Below, one piece after another: positions 37,917 through 47,259 of a DNA stretch of 64,000 nucleotides. Below the pieces are notes generated by a model. It was not told the origin of the DNA. It did no database searches and was given only the letters and a program-made list of their open reading frames with translations. Source of the stretch: Streptococcus anginosus subsp. whileyi MAS624 (GTDB lineage Bacteria > Bacillota > Bacilli > Lactobacillales > Streptococcaceae); contig NZ_AP013072.1 of assembly GCF_000478925.1 (NCBI RefSeq), forward strand, positions 1 through 64,000. The letters run 5' to 3'. Position 1 is the first letter of the stretch. The number at the start of each line of letters is the position of its first letter. The position numbers were made by a program, and so were the translations under genes.

Positions 37917-38843
37917 ATGGATATTGACCAGCTCAATACTGAACAAGCAAACCCTGATTCGTTCGAGATTGAAAAAATGACTACCAAACAGATTACATCT
38001 TATATCAATCGAGAGGATCAAAAAGTACCTTTAGCAGTAGCACAAGCCCTACCGGCAATTAATAACTTAATTGATGCTACTATTTCTCAATTGCAGCAAG
38101 GAGGTAGAATCATTTATGTAGGAGCTGGGACATCTGGACGTTTAGGAATTTTAGATGCTTCAGAATGTCCGCCTACTTATGGAGTAGAAGCTGACTTAGT
38201 TCAAGGGATTATAGCAGGAGGAAACAGAGCTATTCACCTTGCTCAAGAAGGAGCAGAAGATGATAGGCAAGCGGCTAAAATAGACTTAAGTAAGCTCAAA
38301 TTATCAGATAAAGATATGGTTATCGGATTAACAGCTTCAGGTCGGACGCCTTATGTAACAGCAGCACTCAAGTATGCCCATGAGCAAAATGCCCAAACAG
38401 GTTCCATCTCCTGTGTAAAAAATGCCGAAATTTCTACTATTTCAAATTATCCCATAGAGGTTTTAGTCGGTCCGGAAATAATCACTGGATCAAGTAGAAT
38501 GAAAGCAGGAACTGCACAAAAATTAATTTTAAATATGATTTCTACTACTAGCATGATCCGTCTTGGTAAAATATATAAAGGTTATATGGTTGATGTGAAA
38601 CCAACAAATGAAAAACTTGTGGAAAGAGCCCAGAGAATTATTCAGAAAACAACCGGTGCCAACTCACAGGAAGCAAGAGATATATTTGAAAAAGCGAAAG
38701 GAAACGTAAAACTTGCGATTTTGATGCAACTAGGTCATTTAACTACAGAGCAAGCGGAAAATATGTTACTTGAAAATCACCAAAACATTGCGCTGTCTAT
38801 TGAGACTTTATTACAAGAAAAGGAGAATACCCATGAATGTTGA
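37917..38843 (+). CDS. murQ: N-acetylmuramic acid 6-phosphate etherase MurQ
   Basis: 308 aa, full length. SIS domain with YVGAGTSGRLGILDASECPP (about 68-86), the glutamate of SEC being the conserved catalytic residue, and GSSRMKAGTAQK. It splits MurNAc-6-phosphate into GlcNAc-6-phosphate and lactate in the cytoplasm. An AAAGGAGC site precedes the ATG. The stop overlaps the murP start by 11 bases. Confidence 0.96.
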   Translation: MDIDQLNTEQANPDSFEIEKMTTKQITSYINREDQKVPLAVAQALPAINNLIDATISQLQQGGRIIYVGAGTSGRLGILDASECPPTYGVEADLVQGIIAGGNRAIHLAQEGAEDDRQAAKIDLSKLKLSDKDMVIGLTASGRTPYVTAALKYAHEQNAQTGSISCVKNAEISTISNYPIEVLVGPEIITGSSRMKAGTAQKLILNMISTTSMIRLGKIYKGYMVDVKPTNEKLVERAQRIIQKTTGANSQEARDIFEKAKGNVKLAILMQLGHLTTEQAENMLLENHQNIALSIETLLQEKENTHEC

Positions 38844-40242
38844 ACAAGTGGCAACTGAACTTTTAAACAATGTTGGCGGATCCAATAATATAAAAAGTAA
38901 TGCCAATTGCATGACTCGGTTAAGACTAGGACTTAAAAACCCTGAATTGGCTAACATTGAAAAATTAAAGAAAATTGATGGCGTTTTAGGAGTTGTAGAA
39001 GCGGATACTTTGCAGATTATTTTTGGGCCTGGCATTGTTACTAAAGTAGCTCAAGCATTTGCGGAACTCTCTCATCTTCCTCTCGGAAGCATAGACGAAA
39101 CTATCGATGTTGAAAATCTCACCAAAATAAATAAAAGTGCTAATAAGCAGAAGCATGACAAACCACTACAACGCTTTTTGCAAAAAATAGCCAATATTTT
39201 CATCCCTTTATTACCAGGAATCATCGCTGCAGGAATGATTAATGGCATCACCAACATCATCAATGTTTCAACGGGAAATGCCTTTGCCATGGCATGGTGG
39301 TATCAATGTATTCGGACAATGAGTTGGGGATTATTTACGTTTCTACCAATCTTTGTTGGCATGAATGCTGCAAAAGAATTTAAAGGTAGCCCAATTTTAG
39401 GTGCAATTGCTGGCGCTATGTATGTAAGTGTTCCCTCTATGCCATTACTAACAAAAGGGATTTTACTTCCTCTTGTAAACAAAGCTTATTCAACCGGAAT
39501 CGGTGGGTTATTAGCGGCTTTATTTGGCGGTATTTTATTTGCTTATTTAGAACGCACCATCAGAAAATTTATGCCAGATTTTCTTGATACATTTCTCACA
39601 CCACTGCTGACAGTCATTATTGGTGGGTTTTTAGCTTTGCTGATCATTCAACCACTTGGTGAGTTGATTACGGGAAGTATTTTTACTACTTTAAACTTCT
39701 TCTATGAAAAATTAGGTGTCCTTGGAGGTTATCTCTTATCAGCAGGATTTTTACCTCTTGTTTCAGTAGGACTACACCAAGCACTCACCCCTATCCATGT
39801 TCTCCTTAACAATCCATCTGGACCAACATCAGGGATTAACTATCTACTTCCAATTTTAATGACAGCTGGGGGCGGACAAGTGGGGGCAGGTCTTGCTCTT
39901 TATCTGAAAACGAAAAACAAAAAATTAAAACAAATCACGCGCGACTCTTTACCAGTTGGAATACTAGGAATTGGTGAACCACTAATGTACGCTGTCACTC
40001 TACCTCTTGGGAAGCCATTTATCACAGCATGTCTTGGTTCTGGCTTTGGTGGTATCTTAGCTGTATTATTCCACTTAGGTACTGTCACTCAAGGGGTATC
40101 AGGCTTATTTGGTTTGTTAATAATGGTGCCTGGTACACAAATCCAATTTGTTATTGCAATGCTTGGTGCCTACTTAGCTGGCTTTGTAATCACCTGGTTC
40201 TTTGGTGTGGACGAGGAGCGAATCAATGCAATATACAACTGA
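38833..40242 (+). CDS. murP: PTS EIIBC component for MurNAc (or MurNAc-GlcNAc)
   Basis: 469 aa from the ATG at 38833, which has AAAAGGAG upstream. IIB domain (about 1-90) with the phosphorylated cysteine in NANCMTRLRLGL (Cys26), a linker, then a glucose-family IIC domain with about ten helices. No EIIA domain, so it must borrow one, as MurP does. With MupG next door the substrate may be MurNAc-GlcNAc as well as MurNAc. Confidence 0.9.
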   Translation: MNVEQVATELLNNVGGSNNIKSNANCMTRLRLGLKNPELANIEKLKKIDGVLGVVEADTLQIIFGPGIVTKVAQAFAELSHLPLGSIDETIDVENLTKINKSANKQKHDKPLQRFLQKIANIFIPLLPGIIAAGMINGITNIINVSTGNAFAMAWWYQCIRTMSWGLFTFLPIFVGMNAAKEFKGSPILGAIAGAMYVSVPSMPLLTKGILLPLVNKAYSTGIGGLLAALFGGILFAYLERTIRKFMPDFLDTFLTPLLTVIIGGFLALLIIQPLGELITGSIFTTLNFFYEKLGVLGGYLLSAGFLPLVSVGLHQALTPIHVLLNNPSGPTSGINYLLPILMTAGGGQVGAGLALYLKTKNKKLKQITRDSLPVGILGIGEPLMYAVTLPLGKPFITACLGSGFGGILAVLFHLGTVTQGVSGLFGLLIMVPGTQIQFVIAMLGAYLAGFVITWFFGVDEERINAIYN

Positions 40243-41281
40243 CCAGATGTTTAACACTTCTTTAGGCTTTTCCCTTTATACATCCAACAATTTAGAAGAC
40301 AGCAAACAGTGGATAAGAGATTATAAAAAGGCAGGTTTCTCATTTGCTTTCACATCATTAAATCTTCTTGAAGAGGCAGACCAATCGAATAAAATACGTC
40401 CACTGCTTCAAGAATGTCAGAAACATTCTATTCATACCTTTGTAGATATTAATCGTCAAGTTTTAGATAGCTTCGGAATTGATGGATTAAAGAAACTCGG
40501 AATTGTTGCCCTGCGGATTGATGATGGCATTATTGATTCTGAGATCGTAATATTATCAAATCATTTTAAAATTGTTTTGAATGCATCCACTCTTACATCT
40601 CAAAAAATCAGTCGTCTAAAAATACAGGGACTAAAAACAAGCCAGTTAATTGCCTGCCATAATTATTACCCCAAACCATATACAGGATTGAGCCTTCACA
40701 AAGTGAAACAATTCAATCAGCAATTACACCAGTATAATATCCCTGTTGTTGCGTTTATTCCAGGAGAAATAAAAAGATTACCGATTTTTGAAGGTTTGCC
40801 AACTATTGAAGAACAGCGCCATATAAAACCTCTGCAAGCTGCTCTTGAATGCTTAGTAGCTGCTGAATGCGACTACATTTGTATAGGGGACAATGCACTC
40901 TCGGCCTCCTCACTAAGTAAATTTTCTTTCCTAGCAAAAGAGGTTATTCCATTAGAAGCCGCTGTCCCTTCTCCCTTGTATCATATGATTTTTGAAAATC
41001 GACTAGATAGTAGCGATTATGTTATTCGAGCGGCTTATTCGCGGCAACAACTAAAGCAATTTAAGCTATCAGGAACAATTCGGCAACGATATCTCGGCGA
41101 TATTGTCATTGCCAATGAAAAATTTTTACGCTATGAAAAAGAATTAGAAATTTGTCTTTGCAACCTTCCATTAGACGAACGACAGACTATAATTGGAAAA
41201 GTCCGAAATGAAGATTTAGCTTTATTACATTATATTCAACCCCCATTTAAATTTTCTTTTGTGAAATTGAATGTCAAATAG
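40226..41281 (+). CDS. mupG: MupG-like 6-phospho-N-acetylmuramidase (DUF871)
   Basis: 351 aa from the ATG at 40226 (GAGGAG site inside the end of murP, 17 bases of overlap). DUF871 architecture: TIM barrel (GFSLYTSNN near the start, FVDINRQVL, ALRIDDGI, HNYYPKPYTGLSL) followed by a C-terminal domain. The S. aureus member cleaves MurNAc-6-phosphate-GlcNAc imported by MurP. Context (murQ-murP) fits that role. Assignment rests on family and synteny. Confidence 0.83.
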   Translation: MQYTTDQMFNTSLGFSLYTSNNLEDSKQWIRDYKKAGFSFAFTSLNLLEEADQSNKIRPLLQECQKHSIHTFVDINRQVLDSFGIDGLKKLGIVALRIDDGIIDSEIVILSNHFKIVLNASTLTSQKISRLKIQGLKTSQLIACHNYYPKPYTGLSLHKVKQFNQQLHQYNIPVVAFIPGEIKRLPIFEGLPTIEEQRHIKPLQAALECLVAAECDYICIGDNALSASSLSKFSFLAKEVIPLEAAVPSPLYHMIFENRLDSSDYVIRAAYSRQQLKQFKLSGTIRQRYLGDIVIANEKFLRYEKELEICLCNLPLDERQTIIGKVRNEDLALLHYIQPPFKFSFVKLNVK

Positions 41282-41287
41282 TTTTTT

Positions 41288-41328
41288 ATTAGTCGTTGGA
41301 GACAAGATCTATCAACTACTAATTTTTT
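41288..41328 (+). terminator. Terminator of the murQ-murP-mupG operon
   Basis: ATTAGTCGTTG and CAACTACTAAT arms (one mismatch), followed by six T, directly after mupG. The rest of the 230-base gap holds the nanR promoter. Confidence 0.75.
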
Positions 41329-41448
41329 AAATCAACCTCCTCATTTATGCGCTTACATTTATTATATCATTAATTTGGTTTACACATCACTTCGATAAAA
41401 TCTTTCAATAAATTTACAATTCCAATCCAGCCTTATCTTAAAAAAGCA

Positions 41449-41484
41449 TGTTATAATATAACTACATAAATAACAAATTGTTAT
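41449..41484 (+). promoter_or_regulatory. nanR promoter with palindrome
   Basis: Extended -10 TGTTATAAT (hexamer 41452-41457). ATAACAA-A-TTGTTAT (41470-41484) is a perfect 15-base palindrome just after it, a likely autoregulatory operator. Confidence 0.55.
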
Positions 41485-41512
41485 ATAGTAATGCAATGGA
41501 GATAGTGTTTGT

Positions 41513-42358
41513 ATGAAAAATACGCAACGTATCATGGCGAGGATTGAAAGCCATTTTGATAGTATGACCGAGTTAGAAAAGCGGATTGCAAACTACTTTT
41601 TAAACCCTTCTAGTATCTACGACGATCTTTCCTCACAAAAAGTTGCGAAAACTCTCTACATCTCCCAAGCAGCATTGACTCGCTTTGCAAAAAAATGCGG
41701 ATTTAAAGGCTATAGAGAGTTTAATTTTCAATATATTCACCAATTGCAAGGTAGTATTGAGCAAACAGAACATTTACAAAACGACCTATCTCGTAGAGTT
41801 CTACGAAACTATGCTCAAATCCGTCAACAAACTGAGGAATTGGTTGATGAAGACAAATTGCTACGCGTTGCCAATCTTATTGAAGCAGCTGACCGCGTCT
41901 ATTTCTTTGGAACGGGAAGCTCTGGTCTTGTCGCACGCGATATGAAATTGCGCTTCATGCGGATTGGTGTTATCTGCGAAGCTTTGACAGATCAAGACGG
42001 CTTTGCTTGGACAACCAGTATCCTAGATGAAAATTGCTTGGTTATTGGATTTTCTTTGTCCGGAGGAACGCAATCTATCATCAACAGCCTCATCGACGCT
42101 CAAGCAATGGGCGCTAAAACGGTGTTAGTAACAGGGCACCCCAACAAAGTCAAAGAAACCTTCACTGAAATCATCACTGTTGCCATTCAAAGCAAACCAG
42201 AGTATATTTTACGCATTTCAGCACAATTTCCTATGCTACTTATGATCGACCTCCTTTATGCCTTTTTCCTAGAAATTGACCGAGAAAGAAAAGAAAAAAT
42301 CTTCAACAGCTTTTGGGAAAATCAAAAATTAAACGGCTATTACAGACGACACAAATAA
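41513..42358 (+). CDS. nanR: RpiR-family regulator of sialic acid genes (NanR-like)
   Basis: 281 aa. RpiR helix-turn-helix (about 1-77, AKTLYISQAALTRFAKKCG) and SIS domain (about 105-240, RVYFFGTGSSGLVARDMKLRF). It converges on the nan operon, and in related streptococci an RpiR regulator next to nanK/nanA controls sialic acid use. The true effector (perhaps ManNAc-6-phosphate) is inferred. Confidence 0.82.
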   Translation: MKNTQRIMARIESHFDSMTELEKRIANYFLNPSSIYDDLSSQKVAKTLYISQAALTRFAKKCGFKGYREFNFQYIHQLQGSIEQTEHLQNDLSRRVLRNYAQIRQQTEELVDEDKLLRVANLIEAADRVYFFGTGSSGLVARDMKLRFMRIGVICEALTDQDGFAWTTSILDENCLVIGFSLSGGTQSIINSLIDAQAMGAKTVLVTGHPNKVKETFTEIITVAIQSKPEYILRISAQFPMLLMIDLLYAFFLEIDRERKEKIFNSFWENQKLNGYYRRHK

Positions 42359-42369
42359 GGCACCAAATA

Positions 42370-42407
42370 AAAATGAGCATCTCCTCACTAAGGATTTGCT
42401 CGTTTTC
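42370..42407. terminator. Bidirectional terminator between nanR and nanK
   Basis: AAATGAGCA and TGCTCGTTTT arms (one wobble) with T runs on both strands, between two converging genes. Confidence 0.7.
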
Positions 42408-42425
42408 ATTATAGAAGGCTTTTCG

Positions 42426-43310
42426 TTAATGATGTTTATTTTTAAAGTGATAATAAGCTCCAAACATCCCCGCAGCATTTTGATGATGAGCGAAAGCGAG
42501 CTTGGTTTTTTCAGCAATACTTGGCACCAAACAGGCTTTCATAGCAGCCTCAATTCGAGGACGAAGAATGGCCTCTTGACCCATAATGCCGCCACCTAAA
42601 ATCACCACTTCTGGATTGACCACATAGCAAATATTCGCAATCCCTTGCCCCAAATAATTGACCATGCGGTCGATTCCTTGGATACACAGTGTATTTCCTT
42701 CTGTTGCTTCTTTGAAAATGCGGCGGCCATTCCACATAGTAGGATCTTCTCCGTGAAGCTCTGCTACATAATCGACCAAGGCAGTCGTTGAAGCCACATC
42801 TTGGAAAGCACCGTCTGGCAGATACACATAACCGACTTCACAGGCCGAATTACTAAAGCCGTGAAAAACCTGACCATCCACCAGCAAGCAGCCACCGATA
42901 CCCGTTCCAATCGTCAAACAAATCGCAATGTTCGCTCCCTTGCCACTTCCTGACATAACTTCCGCTAAGCCAGCACAATTGACATCATTTTCAATCTCAC
43001 AAGGAACGGCAAATGTTTCTTCTACCACTTTCTTGAACTGAGTACCTGCATAGTTCGGAATCTGAGGACCAGCATAAAAGATTTCTCCTTTATCTGGATC
43101 GACCATTCCAGCTGAGGAAATACAAATCCCAGCAACCGAAGTCTGCTCTAAATAACTTGCTACAATCCCCTTCACCTTACGCAAAATTTCTGGACTGCCT
43201 TTATGAGCCTCTGTTGGTATTTCATGCGCTTCCAGCAAGGTGTCGGTATCATCAATCAGACCATATTTGATATTTGTTCCACCAATATCAATGGCAATGT
43301 ATTTTCTCAT
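42426..43310 (-). CDS. nanK: ROK-family N-acetylmannosamine kinase
   Basis: 294 aa. ATP-binding AIDIGGTNIKYGLID at the start, ENDVNCAGLAE with the catalytic aspartate, and TIGTGIGGCLLVDG. The usual ROK zinc motif CxCGxxGCxE is absent, and the expected GH of its histidine ligand is replaced by EVGYV. It phosphorylates ManNAc to ManNAc-6-phosphate in sialic acid breakdown. Last gene of the nan operon, 18 bases after nanA. Confidence 0.88.
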   Translation of the reverse strand: MRKYIAIDIGGTNIKYGLIDDTDTLLEAHEIPTEAHKGSPEILRKVKGIVASYLEQTSVAGICISSAGMVDPDKGEIFYAGPQIPNYAGTQFKKVVEETFAVPCEIENDVNCAGLAEVMSGSGKGANIAICLTIGTGIGGCLLVDGQVFHGFSNSACEVGYVYLPDGAFQDVASTTALVDYVAELHGEDPTMWNGRRIFKEATEGNTLCIQGIDRMVNYLGQGIANICYVVNPEVVILGGGIMGQEAILRPRIEAAMKACLVPSIAEKTKLAFAHHQNAAGMFGAYYHFKNKHH

Positions 43311-43328
43311 AATCCACCTCTTTTTCTA

Positions 43329-44246
43329 TTATAGGAATGCTTCCTTAGCTGCACAAATCAAGCGCGCCGCTTCTTCTACAATCGGACGATCCGCGCCTGT
43401 CACTGGTGTTAATGGAGAACGGACAGAGCCGATATTCAGATTTTCATTGATTTTCAAGACTTCCTTGATGACGGAATACATATTCCCATGAGCAGCTGTT
43501 AATTTCCCGATGATAGCATTAATGGTAAATTGCAGTTCTTTTGCTTTTTCCAATTCTTTGTCCGCAATCAATTGATTGAGCTTCAAGAAAAGTTCTGGCA
43601 TTGCGCCATACGTTCCGCCGATACCTGCTCTTGCTCCCATCAGGCGACCGCCTAAGAATTGCTCATCTGGACCATTAAAGACGAGGTGGTCTTTCCCACC
43701 AAGTGCTGCAAAGGTTTGAATGTCTTGGACAGGCATGGAAGAGTTCTTCACACCAATCACGCGTTCATTTTTGAGCATTTCTGCATAGAGACTCGGCGTC
43801 AGAGCTACACCTGCCAACTGCGGAATATTGTAAATCACAAAGTCTGTTTGTGGTGCAGCTGCGCTAATGTCGTTCCAATATTGGGCAACCGAGTATTCTG
43901 GCAAGCGGAAGTAAATCGGCGGAATAGCCGCAATAGCATCCACTCCCAAACTCTCTGCATGACGCGCCAACTCCATACTATCCTTGGTGTTGTTGCAAGC
44001 GACGTGAGCAATAATAGTTAATTTCCCTTTTGCCACCGCCATGACTTCTTCTAAAATCAATTTTCTATCAGCAACACTTTGGTAGATACATTCACCAGAT
44101 GAACCATTGACATACAATCCTTGAACTCCTTTTTCAAGAAAATATTCTACCAAAGCTCGCACGCGCTCTGGATTAATCTCGCCTTGATCATCATAGCAAG
44201 CATAGAAGGCCGGAATGACCCCTTCATATTTTTTTAAATCTCTCAT
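43329..44246 (-). CDS. nanA: N-acetylneuraminate lyase
   Basis: 305 aa, DapA-type TIM barrel. YVNGSSGECIY binds the carboxylate, FVIYNIPQLAGV holds the catalytic tyrosine and VIGVKNSS the Schiff-base lysine. It splits sialic acid into ManNAc and pyruvate. GGAG ribosome site; 25 bases after the yesL-like gene. The name nanA is also used for pneumococcal sialidase; here it is the lyase. Confidence 0.92.
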   Translation of the reverse strand: MRDLKKYEGVIPAFYACYDDQGEINPERVRALVEYFLEKGVQGLYVNGSSGECIYQSVADRKLILEEVMAVAKGKLTIIAHVACNNTKDSMELARHAESLGVDAIAAIPPIYFRLPEYSVAQYWNDISAAAPQTDFVIYNIPQLAGVALTPSLYAEMLKNERVIGVKNSSMPVQDIQTFAALGGKDHLVFNGPDEQFLGGRLMGARAGIGGTYGAMPELFLKLNQLIADKELEKAKELQFTINAIIGKLTAAHGNMYSVIKEVLKINENLNIGSVRSPLTPVTGADRPIVEEAARLICAAKEAFL

Positions 44247-44271
44247 ATTTTATTCTCCAAGTTAATTGGTT

Positions 44272-44919
44272 TTATCGTTTATACTTATTAAAAATAGTTT
44301 CCATAATAGGCAATTGCAAAAAAACTAAGGCTGCAAAGCCAACTAATACAAAAAGAGTAAAGCCCAGTAGCAATACAAATCCTGAACTAGAGAGGAAAAA
44401 GACAATTACAGCTAATAAGGCTATCATCAAAAAGAACCACAGAAAATGCAAACTCACCATGATCAGTCCTGTTTGTAAGAGATCTTTTACCGTCATTTCA
44501 AACTTAGCTGCCAAAGGATAGACACATAAAAATAGCAAACTAGCAAAAATGATGACGCCGATACAGGTTGCTTTTAACATTTGAAACGGCATGGTTTCCT
44601 GCCTCCAAAAAAGCAGGAGGTCAAATAGACTGATTCCTACAATCAGCAGCTCTAGCAAACTAAGTTTTAAACCGACCTTCCAATTTTTCCTAAATGCTTG
44701 CACATACGTTGCTGTGACTTTTACACGACGTGCACCCTTGATTGCAAACAAGGTCTGATACAAGCTAACTTTTGCAATGCCAATCGTGACAATCGGTAGA
44801 CAAGACAAAAGAAAGATGAGGTTCACAGTCACCAAATCTAATATTTTCTCACATATTTTCATAAAGAAATTATCTGTATCAAATATACTTCGTATTAACT
44901 GAGAACCTCTCTTTTCCAT
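44272..44919 (-). CDS. YesL-family (DUF624) membrane protein
   Basis: 215 aa with about six hydrophobic helices. Matches DUF624/YesL (ICEKILDLVTVNLIFLLSCLP near the start). Members often sit with sugar ABC transporters of the SatABC type, but their function is unknown. It lies in the nan operon between the broken nanQ and nanA. Confidence 0.85.
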   Translation of the reverse strand: MEKRGSQLIRSIFDTDNFFMKICEKILDLVTVNLIFLLSCLPIVTIGIAKVSLYQTLFAIKGARRVKVTATYVQAFRKNWKVGLKLSLLELLIVGISLFDLLLFWRQETMPFQMLKATCIGVIIFASLLFLCVYPLAAKFEMTVKDLLQTGLIMVSLHFLWFFLMIALLAVIVFFLSSSGFVLLLGFTLFVLVGFAALVFLQLPIMETIFNKYKR

Positions 44920-44943
44920 GGTTCTACCTCCTAATCAACTAGT

Positions 44944-45400
44944 TTAATCATTGAGCAAAACTTTTACGACACATTTTTTGACCTTATCACCTTTAGCAGC
45001 AAATCTATTGGGCTGATGTGGTTCGTTGGGCAAAAATGCAGCCAAAATTCTGCTTGTCCAAATAAAGTGGATAGAGCTGCTCACAAATCACAAACCCAAT
45101 ATCCTTCTTTTTATCATACGATTCTCTTACTTCTTTTACTCTTGTGCCATATTGAATGACTTCATGCCCTTCCAAAAGAAAATGCAAATCCATATAATCT
45201 TGATGAAATTCACATTCATCTGTCACTTCGGAACTCAATTCATTTTCCTGTACAAACAGAAAGGCTTTTTCTCCGTCAATCTCATACCGTCCCGAATCAT
45301 AATCGTTTAAATCGTGCGTCAAGAGATAATCAATGGCACAATCCAAATTCTAATGGATACCTTTGTAGTGGGCGAGATTTTCCAATTCATCGAAAATCAT
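44944..45400 (-). pseudogene. nanQ: Broken N-acetylneuraminate anomerase NanQ (YhcH/YjgK/YiaL)
   Basis: The gene starts at ATG 45400 with an AAGGAGG site and reads MIFDELENLAHYKGIH, then hits a TAG at 45350-45352. The same frame goes on with NLDCAIDYLLTHDLNDYDSG and the core YhcH sequence (GRYEIDGEKAF, HQDYMDLHFLLEG) until a one-base insertion near 45041-45048; the next frame then gives AAFLPNEPHQPNRFAAKGDK and a normal end. So there is one nonsense mutation and one frameshift. Repaired length is about 151 aa, normal. NanQ speeds interconversion of sialic acid anomers. Confidence 0.85.
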
Positions 45401-45413
45401 TTGGTCAGCCTCC

Positions 45414-46244
45414 TTATCCTTTCACAGCTCCCATGGTAATACCTTGCGTGAAGGATTTTTGGAATACCAAGAAGACAGCTACAATCGGAACAGCTGCCAT
45501 AGCAGCACCAGCCATAATCAAACCGTAGTTGGTCGCCATTTCAGCCTGCATCGTTGCTACCCCTAGTGAAATCGTTAGATTCTGCCGCGATGTCAGCATG
45601 ACCAATTGCATAAAGTAATCATTCCATGTGTTGATAAAGGTAAAAATGGCAAGGGCAGCAAAACCTGGTTTTACAATTGGAAAAGCTACATTCCAAAAAG
45701 TCCGAATTTCACCACAGCCATCAATCTTAGCAGATTCCAACAATTCCGTTGGGATATTTTCACTAAATTGTTTCATGAGGAAAACTCCAAAAGGCCAACC
45801 GACAAGAGGCAAAATAACCGCAGCTAGTGTATCATGAATTCCCATAAAGTTGACAATACGGACCAAAGGAACCAGTACTACTTGTTTAGGCAGAGCCATA
45901 GCCGCGATAAAAGTTGCAAAAAGGATTCGTTGACCATAAAAGCGTTTCTTCGCTAAAACATAACCTGCTAAAGAAGATGTAATGCAGACCAAAAACATGG
46001 TCGCTAGCGAGATAAAGACACTATTCCACATCCATTGCAAGGCTGGGTTTTGCACCATTAACTGCTCAAAATTTTCTAGTGTTGGCATTTTAGGCCACCA
46101 TTGAGGTGGAATGACAATCGTGTCTGGTTGAGACTTAAAGGCTCCGGTCAAAATCCAATAGAAAGGGAAAACAAAGAGAACGGTCAACACCAATAGAATA
46201 ATCGTTGAAATAACCGTAAAGGCACTGATTTTTTTCTGTTTCAT
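45414..46244 (-). CDS. satC: Sialic acid ABC transporter permease (SatC-like)
   Basis: 276 aa from the ATG at 46244 with AAAGGAGAGAC upstream; a longer frame overlaps the previous gene. Six membrane helices and the EAA-type loop ESAKIDGCGEIRTFWNVAFP that contacts the ATPase. No ATPase gene is in the operon; in pneumococcus the shared ATPase MsmK serves this transporter. It imports free sialic acid with SatA and SatB. Confidence 0.88.
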   Translation of the reverse strand: MKQKKISAFTVISTIILLVLTVLFVFPFYWILTGAFKSQPDTIVIPPQWWPKMPTLENFEQLMVQNPALQWMWNSVFISLATMFLVCITSSLAGYVLAKKRFYGQRILFATFIAAMALPKQVVLVPLVRIVNFMGIHDTLAAVILPLVGWPFGVFLMKQFSENIPTELLESAKIDGCGEIRTFWNVAFPIVKPGFAALAIFTFINTWNDYFMQLVMLTSRQNLTISLGVATMQAEMATNYGLIMAGAAMAAVPIVAVFLVFQKSFTQGITMGAVKG

Positions 46245-46260
46245 CTTGTCTCTCCTTTCT

Positions 46261-47148
46261 TTAATATTCGACATCATTTCCAAGAATCTTGAATTGGGCA
46301 AAGCTAATCAAAGCAATCATGACAGCTAAAAATACTCCCATGGTATTAGCATAACCATATTCAGATAACTTGAAGGCTTTTTCATACAGGTAATACATCA
46401 ATGTACTGGTTGAATAGTTTGAACCTCCGGATGTCAACAGCTGAATCAAGGCAAAACATTGGAAGGAATTGATTGTTGTAATGATCGCAATATACAGAGT
46501 TGTTGGCAAGAGACTTGGCCATTTAATCTTCCAAAAAACTTGCAGCTCTGTCGCTCCGTCAACACGCGCAGCTTCCACTAATGAATTGTCAATGTTTCCC
46601 ATAGCAGCAATATAGAGAATAATAGGCTGTCCGACAGAAGTTGTCAACAAAATCACAATAATCGCCATCAATGCCCAATGCTTATCTCCTAGCCAAGAAA
46701 TATTCTGGTTGATAACATGCCCCGACTTCAGTACGAAATTCAAAATCCCTGACAGCGGGTCGTAAATCCATTTCCATACAACCGTTACAGCTACACTGCC
46801 TGTTACTACCGGCAGGAAGAAGACGAACCGATAAAATGACCGTGCAATCGCATTCTGACTATAGGTTTGAGAAGCCACAAACAAAGAGAACAACACAACA
46901 ATTGGTACCGAACCAATAACGATAATCACCGTATTAATGAGAGATTTAATAAAGACTAGATCTTTAAACATTCGCGAGTAATTGTCCAATCCAACGAATG
47001 AAAAGGAAGTCATAGAATAATTAAAGAAACTCGTTACAAATCCCATCACCATCGGTGCCAATACAAAGACAATAAAGAATAATAGAACTGGTGCCAAAAA
47101 AGCATAGGAAATCACCGTTTCTCTCATTCTTATTTTATTCACTTTCAC
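46261..47148 (-). CDS. satB: Sialic acid ABC transporter permease (SatB-like)
   Basis: About 295 aa, with GTG at 47148 chosen for its GAGG spacing; 47157 (GTG) or the ATG at 47127 are alternatives. MalF-type permease: six helices, EAA loop EAARVDGATELQVFWKIKWP. It follows satA after a gap holding two hairpins. Confidence 0.87.
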   Translation of the reverse strand: MKVNKIRMRETVISYAFLAPVLLFFIVFVLAPMVMGFVTSFFNYSMTSFSFVGLDNYSRMFKDLVFIKSLINTVIIVIGSVPIVVLFSLFVASQTYSQNAIARSFYRFVFFLPVVTGSVAVTVVWKWIYDPLSGILNFVLKSGHVINQNISWLGDKHWALMAIIVILLTTSVGQPIILYIAAMGNIDNSLVEAARVDGATELQVFWKIKWPSLLPTTLYIAIITTINSFQCFALIQLLTSGGSNYSTSTLMYYLYEKAFKLSEYGYANTMGVFLAVMIALISFAQFKILGNDVEY

Positions 47149-47168
47149 ATTCAACACCTCATTTAGCT

Positions 47169-47246
47169 AGAGGAGATACTGACCTCCTCTTTTTGATAAA
47201 AAATTCCCTTTTCCTATTTTATGAAACCAACAACAGAAAAAGGGAA
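47169..47246 (-). terminator. Hairpins between satA and satB, partial terminator
   Basis: On the minus strand TTCCCTTTTTC pairs with GGAAAAGGGAA and is followed by six T, a good terminator shape; a second hairpin (AGAGGAG/CTCCTCT, 47169-47191) lies just before satB. This layout usually gives more binding protein than permease. Confidence 0.65.
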
Positions 47247-47259
47247 ATCGTTACATTAT

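Noticed and set aside
42550..42735. Small minus-strand ORF inside nanK in another frame
   Set aside because: Shadow of the ROK kinase gene.
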